Assembly: GCF_025148125.1 (NCBI RefSeq)
Contig: NZ_CP102267.1
Coordinates: forward strand, 633,001-697,000
Direction: 5' to 3'
Source of the DNA: Blautia wexlerae DSM 19850
Lineage (GTDB): Bacteria; Bacillota; Clostridia; Lachnospirales; Lachnospiraceae
Length of the DNA: 64,000 nt
The notes beneath the pieces were generated by a model. It worked only from the letters and a program-made list of their open reading frames with translations, searched no databases and had not been told where the DNA came from. Both the position numbers and the translations under genes were made by a program. Every line of letters begins with the position of its first letter. Positions within the stretch are counted from its first letter, which is position 1. This document shows, piece after piece, positions 42,033-50,485 of the stretch.

Positions 42033-42405
42033 TAAAAGCTTCACCGTTATCCTGCTTCTGCTTTAATTTCCGGAATACTTCATCTGCATTCTTATCTTTC
42101 AGATAAATCGGTTAGGTACTCCCCTATTTGTTAAGTATAGTCCTCATTCGTGCCTTGAAAATGTCTTCGGCTGTTCTTTTGTCTTTTATCATTTGTAAGG
42201 ATTTACGTTTGTCCTCCTTTATATGCTCATTTTACCAGAATATACTTCATTTCTCCAGTCGAAATTGTGAAAAGACAGGTTGACTTTTCGACAGTGTATT
42301 ATTTACTCTGGAAAAAGAAAATTATTTTTATTAAAATTGCAACTTTACCATTCAAAATCCGTCTTATCTTATGAAGGCAAATAAAAGAAACGTGAGGTGA
42401 AAAAA

Positions 42406-42972
42406 GTGGAAGATACAGTAATTATCAATCTGTATTTTGACAGATCAGAAAAAGCCATACAGGCGACCGAAGAAAAATATAGCAGGTACTGTTTTAGTAT
42501 TGCTTGGAATGTTCTGTATGATAAAGAAGACTCCAATGAATGTGTCAATGATACATGGCTAGCCACATGGAACTCCATACCACCCAGAAAACCGGCAATT
42601 CTGTCTGCTTTTCTTGGAAAAATAACCCGAAACCTGGCAATTGACTGTTTTCGCAGGAAAAAAGCTGCAAAACGGTCAACAGAGCACATATTAGAATTAT
42701 GCAAAGAACTGGAAGAGATAGAGGATGTAACAGCATATTCTTTGAATGATGAAATCCAGAGAAAAGAGATTCTGGAAATCCTTGAAAAATTTCTGGAATC
42801 CCTGAAAAAAGGTGATTGTGACATTTTTATACGACGCTACTGGTATATGGACAGCATCAGTGAAATTTCAGCCCGGCATGGAATTTCGGAAAGCAGAATC
42901 AAATCCAGTCTCTATCGAAGCAGAAAGAAACTATGGGAAAGGGTGAAACATTTATATGGAAAAAGGATTTAA
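42406..42972 (+). CDS. ECF-type RNA polymerase sigma factor
   Basis: The 188-residue protein has sigma-70 region 2 (about residues 15-80, 'YSRYCFSIAWNVLYDKEDSNECVNDTWLATW') and region 4 (about 120-180, 'ISEISARHGISESRIKSSLYRSRKKL'). The start is GTG 42406, 6 bases behind GAGGTG. It overlaps the DUF4179 gene by 17 bases; such pairs respond to envelope signals. No characteristic target promoter could be identified here. Confidence 0.9.
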   Translation: MEDTVIINLYFDRSEKAIQATEEKYSRYCFSIAWNVLYDKEDSNECVNDTWLATWNSIPPRKPAILSAFLGKITRNLAIDCFRRKKAAKRSTEHILELCKELEEIEDVTAYSLNDEIQRKEILEILEKFLESLKKGDCDIFIRRYWYMDSISEISARHGISESRIKSSLYRSRKKLWERVKHLYGKRI

Positions 42973-44086
42973 GACATTAGAACTGATCGGTGATCTGGAT
43001 GATAAATACATATATGAAGCTTCTAAACCATGGAAAAAACAGCATCGTTTTTTCCATATACAAAGGAGTTGGAAAACAGCAGTCGCCGGGATCATATTGC
43101 TTATTATGGTTGGATGCACATTAAGATATCAGGAAGATGTAAAAGCAGCATTACAGAGAGTAACTTCATGGATCGGACAGGCATTGGGAATTAAGAACGG
43201 TGATACCGATTCTTATACAAATGTTGTAGGAAAAAGCATTTCAAGAGATGGAATCACCATAACATTAAATGAGATTGTGATGGACAGCAAAAATTTATGG
43301 ATTGCGTATTACGACAGCGAAGATTCAGACGCAGATATGAAGGATGCGGTGGAAGACAAACTTTTATATACAGAAGTATGCATTAACGGTCAGGAAATTC
43401 AGCAGGGCTTAGGCCAAAGAACAGTTAATGCTTTCTCAGAAAATCCAATAACAGTGGAAGATTTCACAATCGGAGAAGAAGTTAACACTGAGGGAACTGT
43501 AAACATAGAGTTCAAAGTCTGGCCGATTGCAATGGACGATGCTGATACATGGGAAAATGTTCAGAAAATACAGGCTGATACAGAACCTTATACATTTAAA
43601 CTTGCGACATCAAAAGAAGAGCTGGAGAAAAACACTGTGGATTTAAATCTGAATCAGAATATTAAAATGGATTCCAATGTCCTGAACCTCACAGAATTCA
43701 GATGGAATCCATTCGAAAGTACAATTTACGGAATGTATCATGGAACAGTATATATTGACAGTGATTATTATCTGATTGGAACAGACGATCAGGGAAACAA
43801 AATCTGCTATCAGGAAACAGGAAGAAATGGTCAGGAAACTATGTTCCGGCAAACGATAGGTCTATATCCCGGATATGAAGAAATCTCCCCGGAAGCAAAC
43901 ACAATCACATTACAGTTATATGAAGTAAAAAACGACACAGCGCATCAGGTGTCTGAAGAAAAAATGGATAAGGATCCCTCTGATGATATCTACGAAGAAT
44001 CCACAGTCTATGTATATAATGAGGGAGAAAGCCCCACAGATGATGCAATACCAATAGGAGACAAGTTTACAGTACAGATAAGATGA
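42956..44086 (+). CDS. DUF4179-type membrane protein, likely anti-sigma partner
   Basis: The 376-residue protein opens with a short cytoplasmic part containing GDLDDKYIYEA, has one membrane segment (about residues 43-60, 'TAVAGIILLIMVGC') and a large extracellular domain. This is the layout of DUF4179 proteins encoded behind ECF sigma factors. It probably holds the sigma factor at the membrane until a signal arrives. The ligand is unknown. Confidence 0.82.
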   Translation: MEKGFKTLELIGDLDDKYIYEASKPWKKQHRFFHIQRSWKTAVAGIILLIMVGCTLRYQEDVKAALQRVTSWIGQALGIKNGDTDSYTNVVGKSISRDGITITLNEIVMDSKNLWIAYYDSEDSDADMKDAVEDKLLYTEVCINGQEIQQGLGQRTVNAFSENPITVEDFTIGEEVNTEGTVNIEFKVWPIAMDDADTWENVQKIQADTEPYTFKLATSKEELEKNTVDLNLNQNIKMDSNVLNLTEFRWNPFESTIYGMYHGTVYIDSDYYLIGTDDQGNKICYQETGRNGQETMFRQTIGLYPGYEEISPEANTITLQLYEVKNDTAHQVSEEKMDKDPSDDIYEESTVYVYNEGESPTDDAIPIGDKFTVQIR

Positions 44087-44511
44087 AAATGAAGAAGACA
44101 TATTATTTAAACAAAGATGTTCTGCCGACAATCCCGGTACCACATGATTGTATAATTAAAAAAATCCGTATAGAGCACAAATGGCTAATATTTACCTTTG
44201 ACAATGATACATCCTATTATGATTCTGTCAGAAAACTTAGCCCAAACATCAGGAATTTGATTTTGAAATATCATCTAAGTAATCCAGAAGACTTTTCTGT
44301 ATATAAGTGTAGTAAAACTTTAAAACGAATCTTAAATAAAGAATGCTATATACGCCAGAATACCAGGAAAATTACAAAATTACCCCGCAAACGTCTGGAA
44401 TATTTGTACCATAATGTAGGATACTGTTCGATTATAACTAAGTTGCATTCAGATGCTCCTGTTATGATAGATGCAGGGGTTGATTATCTGGTATATGAGT
44501 GGATAGAATAG
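44083..44511 (+). CDS. Hypothetical protein, third gene of the ECF operon
   Basis: The 142-residue basic protein ('MKMKKTYYLNKDVLPTIPVPHDCIIKKIRIEHKWLIFTFD') starts in an ATGA overlap with the DUF4179 gene, so it is co-translated. It has no signal or membrane segment. Its N-terminus looks like beta-strands ('KWLIFTFDNDTSYYDSV'). No family is recognised. Confidence 0.7.
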   Translation: MKMKKTYYLNKDVLPTIPVPHDCIIKKIRIEHKWLIFTFDNDTSYYDSVRKLSPNIRNLILKYHLSNPEDFSVYKCSKTLKRILNKECYIRQNTRKITKLPRKRLEYLYHNVGYCSIITKLHSDAPVMIDAGVDYLVYEWIE

Positions 44512-44542
44512 TATGACTAATGAAGTAAAATATATATCTTTG

Positions 44543-44571
44543 TAGACGTTACATCCTCGAAACGTTATACT
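44543..44571 (+). promoter_or_regulatory. Promoter of the two-component operon with direct repeats
   Basis: TAGACG (44543-44548) and TATACT (44566-44571) are 17 bases apart. CGTTACAT and CGTTATAC form a direct repeat 16 bases apart across the promoter, a plausible self-regulatory site for the OmpR-type regulator. Confidence 0.6.
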
Positions 44572-44602
44572 ATTTCCATAAACTAATCGAGGTGATCCCA
44601 AA

Positions 44603-45262
44603 ATGAAAAACAAAATCCTGGTAATCGAAGATGACAGAGCAATTTCCGAATTATTATGTATGAACCTAACCATAGCTGGATACGAAACAGTAGCCGCCTA
44701 CGACGGAATAGAAGCCCAGCGCCTATTGCTATGGAATGAAGATGCAGACCTTGCAGTTGTCGATATTATGCTTCCCGGCAAAGATGGCTTTGCTCTGATG
44801 GAAGATTTCCGCGCAAAGAATCTCCCGGTGATCTACCTTACTGCAAAAGATGACGTAGCATCCAAAGTAAAAGGCCTGAAACTCGGTGCAGAAGATTATA
44901 TGGTAAAGCCTTTCGAAATGTTGGAACTTCTTGTACGGATTGAAAAAATCCTTGAAAGAACCGGCCGTGCAAAGAGAATTCTCACAATCAAAAATATTCA
45001 GGCAGATCTCCAGAGCCATCAGATTCTGAAAGATGGGATTCCCGTAAACCTGAAACCACTGGAATACGATCTCTTTATCCTGCTCTTACAGAACAAAAAC
45101 ATCGCACTTGGAAGAGAAGAACTATTAAAACGTGTCTGGGGCGAAGAATATCTGGGAGAGAGCAGAACTGTAGACGTGCATATCGGCCAGCTCCGCAAGA
45201 AACTGGAGTTGTACGATGAAATAAAAACAATCCCAAAACTTGGCTATCGACTGGAGGACTAA
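44603..45262 (+). CDS. OmpR/PhoB-family response regulator
   Basis: The 219-residue protein has a receiver (ILVIEDDRA, phospho-acceptor Asp in LAVVDIMLPG, Lys in MVKPF) and an OmpR winged helix ending 'DVHIGQLRKKLELYDEIKTIPKLGYRLED'. GAGGTGA precedes the ATG. It is followed 5 bases later by its kinase. Confidence 0.95.
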   Translation: MKNKILVIEDDRAISELLCMNLTIAGYETVAAYDGIEAQRLLLWNEDADLAVVDIMLPGKDGFALMEDFRAKNLPVIYLTAKDDVASKVKGLKLGAEDYMVKPFEMLELLVRIEKILERTGRAKRILTIKNIQADLQSHQILKDGIPVNLKPLEYDLFILLLQNKNIALGREELLKRVWGEEYLGESRTVDVHIGQLRKKLELYDEIKTIPKLGYRLED

Positions 45263-45267
45263 CCGCT

Positions 45268-46539
45268 ATGAAGTTGTGGAAACGGACAGTAGCACTTATG
45301 CTGATAACACTTTTGTGCTCTCTGATACCGGTCGGTGTCCTGAGCCTGTATGTCACAGGAAAAAGAAGCCTGAATAATGCTGCTGAAACCTATGGACGAC
45401 AGCTTGCAAATGGAAAAAATCTCCTGGAACAATTCTGGGACAACAGTAAATATGAGCAGATGTCAGAAACAGGAAAAAAATCTTATCTGGAATTCCAGTT
45501 TCTGAGATGCTGCGGTGAGAAAATGCTCCTCATTAATTCCGAAAGTAAAGAAGCCGTAGTAAACCGCACAGATTATGAGATTGTCAGCATGGATAATCTC
45601 GGTTTAAACAACAAAACGGATTCCTATGAGTACAAAATCCAGAAACTGAATCACAAATACTTACTTTTACAGCATGCGCTGCTTACAAATCCAGAGGGTT
45701 ACGAAATACTTTCAGTCCGTGATGTTACTTCTATGTTTACGGAACTGAGACAGACGGCAGCCTGGTTCCTGGGAATCTATCTGGCAGTATTTTGCATTGC
45801 TGGTCTGTTTATCTATCTAATGATGAAGCGGACCGTACAGCAAATGGAAAAACTGCAGGAAGTAGCCGGAAAACAGGAAATGCTTATGGGAGCACTTGCC
45901 CACGAAATGAAAACACCTCTTACTTCTATTATTGGATATTCAGACACTCTGCGGCATGTAAAACTAAACGATGAACAAAAAGACCGTGCCTTGGAACATA
46001 TCAGCCGTGAGGGAAAAAGACTTGAAAAACTTTCCGGAAAAATGCTCCAGATGCTGGGGCTCCATCAGAATGATTCAATAAAAATGGAGTCACACTCTAT
46101 AGGAGAACTGCTGGAACATGTAGTTCAGCTAGAGGCAGAACAGGCAGCGCAGAGACAGATACAATTGCAGACAGAATACGAAGATTTTTCTATGAAAATG
46201 GATGATGAATTAATGGAAAGTCTTCTTGTAAATTTGATAGATAACGCTCTCCGTGCTACAGAAGCAGGAGGTCGTATTACCGTAAAAGCATATAAAGAAT
46301 CGGGTAGGAAAATTCTGGAAGTTGCAGACAACGGTCGGGGAATCCCACAGGAAGAACTGGGAAAAATTACGGAAGCTTTTTACATGGTAGACAAATCCAG
46401 AAGCCGCCAGGAGGGCGGAGCAGGACTTGGACTTGCGTTATGTGTAAAAATCGCAGAAGTTCATGGAGGCAGACTGGACATCACAAGCCAGCTTGGAACA
46501 GGAACGAAAGTAAGAGTAATATTTGATAAAAAAAGATAA
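45268..46539 (+). CDS. Membrane sensor histidine kinase
   Basis: The 423-residue kinase has two membrane segments (about residues 7-29 and 160-185), an extracellular loop of about 130 residues and the phospho-acceptor His in GALAHEMKTPLTSIIGYSDTLR. The ATPase domain has LIDNALRATE (N-box), VADNGRGIP and GGAGLGLALC. It partners the preceding regulator. The signal is unknown; a large lipoprotein gene follows downstream. Confidence 0.95.
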   Translation: MKLWKRTVALMLITLLCSLIPVGVLSLYVTGKRSLNNAAETYGRQLANGKNLLEQFWDNSKYEQMSETGKKSYLEFQFLRCCGEKMLLINSESKEAVVNRTDYEIVSMDNLGLNNKTDSYEYKIQKLNHKYLLLQHALLTNPEGYEILSVRDVTSMFTELRQTAAWFLGIYLAVFCIAGLFIYLMMKRTVQQMEKLQEVAGKQEMLMGALAHEMKTPLTSIIGYSDTLRHVKLNDEQKDRALEHISREGKRLEKLSGKMLQMLGLHQNDSIKMESHSIGELLEHVVQLEAEQAAQRQIQLQTEYEDFSMKMDDELMESLLVNLIDNALRATEAGGRITVKAYKESGRKILEVADNGRGIPQEELGKITEAFYMVDKSRSRQEGGAGLGLALCVKIAEVHGGRLDITSQLGTGTKVRVIFDKKR

Positions 46540-46868
46540 GGATTTAACCTGATCAAACAAATATTCTGCTTCAATTATGAATAACTGACCGATCCAGACG
46601 GATTCACTCGTTATTACATGGACAATATTAAACAGATGAAATTTACAACTTGTTTACATCTTGATGAATACATTAGAAGTACAGTATGGTACTCTTTTCT
46701 TATAAGAAGAGGGTACCTTTTTTAACTAAACTGCGAAGCAGATGATTTTATCCGCTTGACTGAATCAGGAATGTAAAGAATGCGGATAATTTTATCTGAC
46801 TGACCAAATTAAGCAGCAAAGAAAATATTTTATCTGCTCAGCTACATATGCGAAAGGAGGAGAAAGAA
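46540..46868 (+). other. Intergenic region with a terminator and a degenerate repeat
   Basis: A hairpin GGTAC...GTACC with inner CTTTTCTT/AAGAAGAG and six T (46688-46723) ends the two-component operon. AACTGCGAAGCAG and CTTGACTGAATCAGG (46728-46775) look like a degenerate copy of the dispersed repeat at 11661-11704. No gene was seen. Confidence 0.65.
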
Positions 46869-48236
46869 ATGAAGAAAATAAAAATATTTGTGGGAGTTTT
46901 TTTATGTATGAATCTTTTTACAATATCAGGATGTGATAAGGTCATTCATTCTGCTGTTGTAGAAGAAAAGGATAAGACTGCTGCAAAGAAAGAGGAAAAC
47001 AAAGAGAAAGAAACAGTTCAGAAAACAGTCACTGAACAGGTGCAGGCTCCGAAAACCTACCAGACAACCATCCAGTCCGATCTAAGATCCGCAGAACGAA
47101 CAGATCAGGAAAATCCTATGAAATTTACCCTGACAGCCGATGCTCCGATAGAAGTGCCGGATGTGGGTGCCATATGCCTGAAAAATGTAAAAAAAGTGAC
47201 AATTTCTGAAGAAGAGCCACAGAAAGTACTGGATACTTTTGCCAAAGGGCAATTGTTGAAACAAGACTATGATGGATTGGCAGAAACATATGAGGTGGAT
47301 GGACTGACGTACCAGTATACAGGTACATTCCCCGATTTAGAAGCATTTAGTTTTTGGGAAGAATATGCTGCGTTTGATGATGTGAACGAAGAAAATATGT
47401 CTCAGGATGAGAAAAAACAAAGAGCAGAACGATTTCAGAATTATATAAAAGCAGGAAATCAGAATATGACTGATGACGGCGCAGAAAATTATGTAAAGGA
47501 TATTGTTTCTGGAGAATGGCACCTGTTTAACAGTGCATCAAAAGAACTCACAGAAGAAAACTGCACTTTGGAAAAGACCTCTTTTTTCTTTGAAAGAATG
47601 GTCGATGGTGTACCTGTTAATTATATACGGAATTCTTATCTGTCATATGATGAATTATCCCGTCCCTGGATAGATGAAGACGATAATTTTCATGAAGCGC
47701 AGTGCGATGTGTGGGATAATGAATCGCTGACAATGATTTTCTGCAGCGGAACACTTCAGAGTTTCCAACACAGTGATCCAATTGAGGTATCAGATGCTTC
47801 AGATGAAGCATTGTTTCTTCTGCCATTTGATGAAGTCAAAGATATTTTTGAAAATACGATTACCATGCAGATTATGACAGAACAGGAATACCATCTGCCG
47901 GCAGTAGATGGCATAAGTTTCTGTCGTTATCCATCTGTTGATGCACAGAGTGTTGAGATGACAATAACTAAAGTTCAACTGGGATATATGCGTGTGCGGG
48001 AGGGTAACAGCAGTACAGAGGGAAGTCTGATTCCGGTATGGGATTTCTATGGAACCTGGAATTCCCAGGAACCGGGTTACGCGGATGGCAGTAATGAAAT
48101 GGTTATAGATAGCGTTACTATGGATCGCATCGGGGTACCACTTCTCACAATTGATGCACGAGATGGCAGTGTCGTACAAAGAGTACAGAGCGGACCATCT
48201 ACTACGTTTCCTGGTGGTATTGGAGAATGTGAATAA
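46869..48236 (+). CDS. Large lipoprotein of unknown function
   Basis: The start is ATG 46869 behind AAAGGAGGAG. The 455-residue protein has a lipoprotein signal ending SGC (Cys22), a Lys/Glu-rich linker to about residue 50 and an unrecognised extracellular part. The C-terminal 'IPVWDFYGTW...VPLLTIDARDGSVVQRV' is reminiscent of the lipoprotein at 36592. Placement after the two-component system suggests it may be regulated by it. Confidence 0.75.
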   Translation: MKKIKIFVGVFLCMNLFTISGCDKVIHSAVVEEKDKTAAKKEENKEKETVQKTVTEQVQAPKTYQTTIQSDLRSAERTDQENPMKFTLTADAPIEVPDVGAICLKNVKKVTISEEEPQKVLDTFAKGQLLKQDYDGLAETYEVDGLTYQYTGTFPDLEAFSFWEEYAAFDDVNEENMSQDEKKQRAERFQNYIKAGNQNMTDDGAENYVKDIVSGEWHLFNSASKELTEENCTLEKTSFFFERMVDGVPVNYIRNSYLSYDELSRPWIDEDDNFHEAQCDVWDNESLTMIFCSGTLQSFQHSDPIEVSDASDEALFLLPFDEVKDIFENTITMQIMTEQEYHLPAVDGISFCRYPSVDAQSVEMTITKVQLGYMRVREGNSSTEGSLIPVWDFYGTWNSQEPGYADGSNEMVIDSVTMDRIGVPLLTIDARDGSVVQRVQSGPSTTFPGGIGECE

Positions 48237-48274
48237 ACCGTAATAAAAAAAGTGCAGTGTTTATCTGGTTAAAA

Positions 48275-48303
48275 TAGAAATGAAACCGGAAATATGGTAT
48301 GAT
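48275..48303 (+). promoter_or_regulatory. Possible extended -10 promoter of the LUD gene
   Basis: TAGAAA (48275-48280) and TG-G-TATGAT (48298-48303) are 17 bases apart. Confidence 0.4.
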
Positions 48304-48320
48304 TGGGACAACAATTAAAA

Positions 48321-48360
48321 CCAGAGCGTGTTTGAAAATAATTTCTACAATCTGCATGCT
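48321..48360 (+). repeat. Partial copy of the TAGAGCGTGTCTGAAAAA repeat
   Basis: CCAGAGCGTGTTTGAAAATA and the following TTCTACAATCTGCATGCTCC match the left arm of the element at 49250-49413. It lies in the leader of the LUD gene. Confidence 0.6.
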
Positions 48361-48384
48361 CCAGATATTAAGGAGGATACAACA

Positions 48385-49011
48385 ATGGATGCAAACATGA
48401 AAAAAAGAAACGAGCTTTTGGCAAAAACAGTGATTAAGGGACTGGAATCCCGCAATATGTCCGGGTATTATGCACAAGATAAAGAAGTAGCATTAAAGCA
48501 GGCCCTGGAACTGATCCCAAACGGAAGCACAATCGCCATGGGCGGATGCATGAGTGCACATGAGATCGGTCTGGTCAAAGTCCTGCAGGAAGGAGAGTAT
48601 AATTATATTGACCGCGCAAAGCTTGAACCTCGTGAGGGACTTATGGCAGCCTATGATGCAGATTTCTTTTTATCCAGTGCCAATGCAGTCACAGATGATG
48701 GCGTCCTTGTCAATATTGACGGCAATTCCAACCGTGTATCCTGCATTGCCCAGGGCCCGAAAAAAGTAATCTTTATTGTAGGTATAAACAAAGTCTGTCC
48801 GGATCTTGACAGTGCAATGAAGCGTGCCAGAAATGTGGCAGCTACAGCTAATGCGCAGAGATTTGATATCAAAACTCCATGTAAGGAAACCGGAAAATGC
48901 TTTAACTGCAAATCCCCGGATACCATCTGCTGTCAGTTCCTGATCACCAGATATTCCAGACATAAAGACAGAATCCATGTGATTCTGGTAAATGATACGC
49001 TGGGACTTTAA
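48385..49011 (+). CDS. LUD domain (LutC/DUF162-type) protein
   Basis: The 208-residue protein ('LLAKTVIKGLESRNMSGYYAQDKEVALKQALELIPNGSTIAMGG') is a LUD-domain protein, a fold shared with LutB/LutC of lactate utilisation. It lacks the ferredoxin part of LutB. A Cys cluster at the C-terminus (CKETGKCFNCKSPDTICC) suggests metal binding. No lutA/lutB gene is adjacent, so its substrate is unclear. ATG 48385 follows AAGGAGG, and its TAA merges with a dispersed repeat. Confidence 0.85.
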   Translation: MDANMKKRNELLAKTVIKGLESRNMSGYYAQDKEVALKQALELIPNGSTIAMGGCMSAHEIGLVKVLQEGEYNYIDRAKLEPREGLMAAYDADFFLSSANAVTDDGVLVNIDGNSNRVSCIAQGPKKVIFIVGINKVCPDLDSAMKRARNVAATANAQRFDIKTPCKETGKCFNCKSPDTICCQFLITRYSRHKDRIHVILVNDTLGL

Positions 49012-49033
49012 CCGAATCAAGTAAGTTCCCTGC
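49010..49033 (+). repeat. Dispersed intergenic repeat, partial copy
   Basis: AACCGAATCAAGTAAGTTCC followed by CTGC matches 11661-11683 with one extra T. In both places it directly follows the end of a transcription unit. Confidence 0.55.
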
Positions 49034-49067
49034 CTCGATTACGAATATCGGATTGCCCCCGAATAAT

Positions 49068-49119
49068 AAAAAGAACAGTCTCATTGACGTATAATAAGTC
49101 AGAGGGGCTGTTCTTTTTT
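49068..49119 (+). terminator. Terminator of the LUD gene
   Basis: AAAAAGAACAG pairs with CTGTTCTTTTTT, with an inner TTGAC/GTCAG stem. Confidence 0.85.
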
Positions 49120-49249
49120 GGAAAATAATAGGTCCTGAAAAATCAATATCTGTATCATGTAAATCAATTCCGGAATGGTTTCTAATATGGAATTCTAATA
49201 TAATATCCATGCGGCAGAAGGATAACCATATAAAAGAACAGATACAGGT

Positions 49250-49413
49250 TAGAGCGTGTCTGAAAAATCATTCCCGCAATCTGCACGCCCCACTTTGCGG
49301 GATATTTCACCCGAATTCAGTTGCCGTAGCCCGCTACGGCGCCCTCATCCGGGCAAAATATCCCACAAATTGTGACGCACATCTTGCAGAAAGCCTTTTT
49401 CAGACACGCTCTA
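49250..49413. mobile_element. MITE-like element with 18-bp terminal inverted repeats
   Basis: TAGAGCGTGTCTGAAAAA (49250-49267) and its exact complement (49396-49413) bound a 164-bp segment without a gene. The TA at each outer edge could be a TA target duplication, as for IS630/Tc1-type MITEs. The middle holds a TTGCCGTAG/CTACGGCG hairpin. The right edge supplies the TAG stop of the AraC gene. Partial relatives lie at 23871 and 48321. Confidence 0.8.
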
Positions 49414-50316
49414 GCACTTTTGCAGCTTAAGAGAATTGTATTCACCGGGATTGCATCCGAATTGTCGGCGGAATGCCCGGGCAAAACGGCTGGCGTTGCT
49501 GAAGCCTGTCATATCTGCAATCTGGATCATAGAATATTGGCAGCTCTGAACCAGAGGCAGACTTTGGTTGACACGATATTCTTCCAGATAGCCGGTAATT
49601 GTCTTGCCGGTCATTTTTTTGAACAGGCGGCAGCAGACCTCTCTGGACAGATGAACCTGGTCTGCCAGTTCCTGTAGAGAGATTACAGATCCAAAATGCG
49701 TATTAAGATAATCCAGCATTTGTTCCAGCCTTTCCAGTTCCAGCTGGTTGGCCGGAATAAATTTTGCAAGATCATTCTGGTGTTCGCAGAGAATCATACC
49801 GAAAATTTCACAGAGAAGCCCCTTAATCTTCAACTCATAACAGAAGGTCTTCTGATCAAAGAGTGCTTCTGTTTCATTGAGTTTTTGGATCACAGTCCGG
49901 GTACATGAGTTTCCGGAAGTAAGAAGGATGCAGGGGACAGAAGAATTCTGGAGAAAAGGACGAAAACATCTGCGTTCAACATCACTTCCGTATTCGCCGT
50001 ATATGAAATCCGGACGTGTCAGAAAGGTACTGTATCTGGCATGACTGTTATTAGGTGAGTGACAGCTATGGGGGACATTTCGGTTCAGAAGAAGAACATC
50101 TCCAGGTCTTACAGTGTAGCTTTTCTGATACACCTGATAGATAGCTTCTCCTTCTCTGGGAAGACTGATCTCCAGGTCATTGTGCCAGTGGATAGGTACG
50201 CTTTTTCCCTCAAATGCCCACAGGTCATCATGGTTAACGGTCATGGGAAAACCGACAGTCCCATGTTCACAAAGTTCGCGGTTGGTTTCATCTACAAGAA
50301 TTTTACGCATAGCCAT
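49411..50316 (-). CDS. AraC family transcriptional regulator with cupin domain
   Basis: The 301-residue protein has an N-terminal AraC-type cupin ('PIHWHNDLEISLPREGEAIYQVYQKSYTVRPGDVLLLNRNVPHS') and a C-terminal double helix-turn-helix ('ISLQELADQVHLSREVCCRLFKKMTG', 'IQIADMTGFSNASRFARAFRRQFG'). Such regulators usually sense a sugar or metabolite. It is divergent from the MATE exporter gene and may control it. The stop codon is the TAG of a MITE edge, so the original C-terminus may have been slightly different. Confidence 0.9.
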   Translation of the reverse strand: MAMRKILVDETNRELCEHGTVGFPMTVNHDDLWAFEGKSVPIHWHNDLEISLPREGEAIYQVYQKSYTVRPGDVLLLNRNVPHSCHSPNNSHARYSTFLTRPDFIYGEYGSDVERRCFRPFLQNSSVPCILLTSGNSCTRTVIQKLNETEALFDQKTFCYELKIKGLLCEIFGMILCEHQNDLAKFIPANQLELERLEQMLDYLNTHFGSVISLQELADQVHLSREVCCRLFKKMTGKTITGYLEEYRVNQSLPLVQSCQYSMIQIADMTGFSNASRFARAFRRQFGCNPGEYNSLKLQKC

Positions 50317-50485
50317 ATTACAGTTCTCCGATTTTATTATATGTACACTGTGATGAATTGCTCACAGAAGCATGAGCATCAATACGATCTGACAATTTAT
50401 CACAGGATATATTCATTTACAATGCTTGTTATAGTCACAATTATAACGTTGGTATGCACATCGTGCAAGGAGAGGAGTAAGAAAC

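Larger units (their letters stand above)
40318..42192 (-). pseudogene. Rpn-type PD-(D/E)XK gene remnant, interrupted by an IS256-family element
   Basis: From ATG 42192 the minus strand reads MIKDKRTAEDIFKARMRTIL and then meets a stop. After an internal deletion it continues 'LKDKNADEVFRKLKQKQDNGEAF'. The IS interrupts it at AGCTTTTA. Beyond the IS (40318-40391) it continues 'FTEDDYSALSLTPLMSGKMTRKD' and ends. It overlaps in content, with base differences, with the remnant at 31253-31659. Confidence 0.82.
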
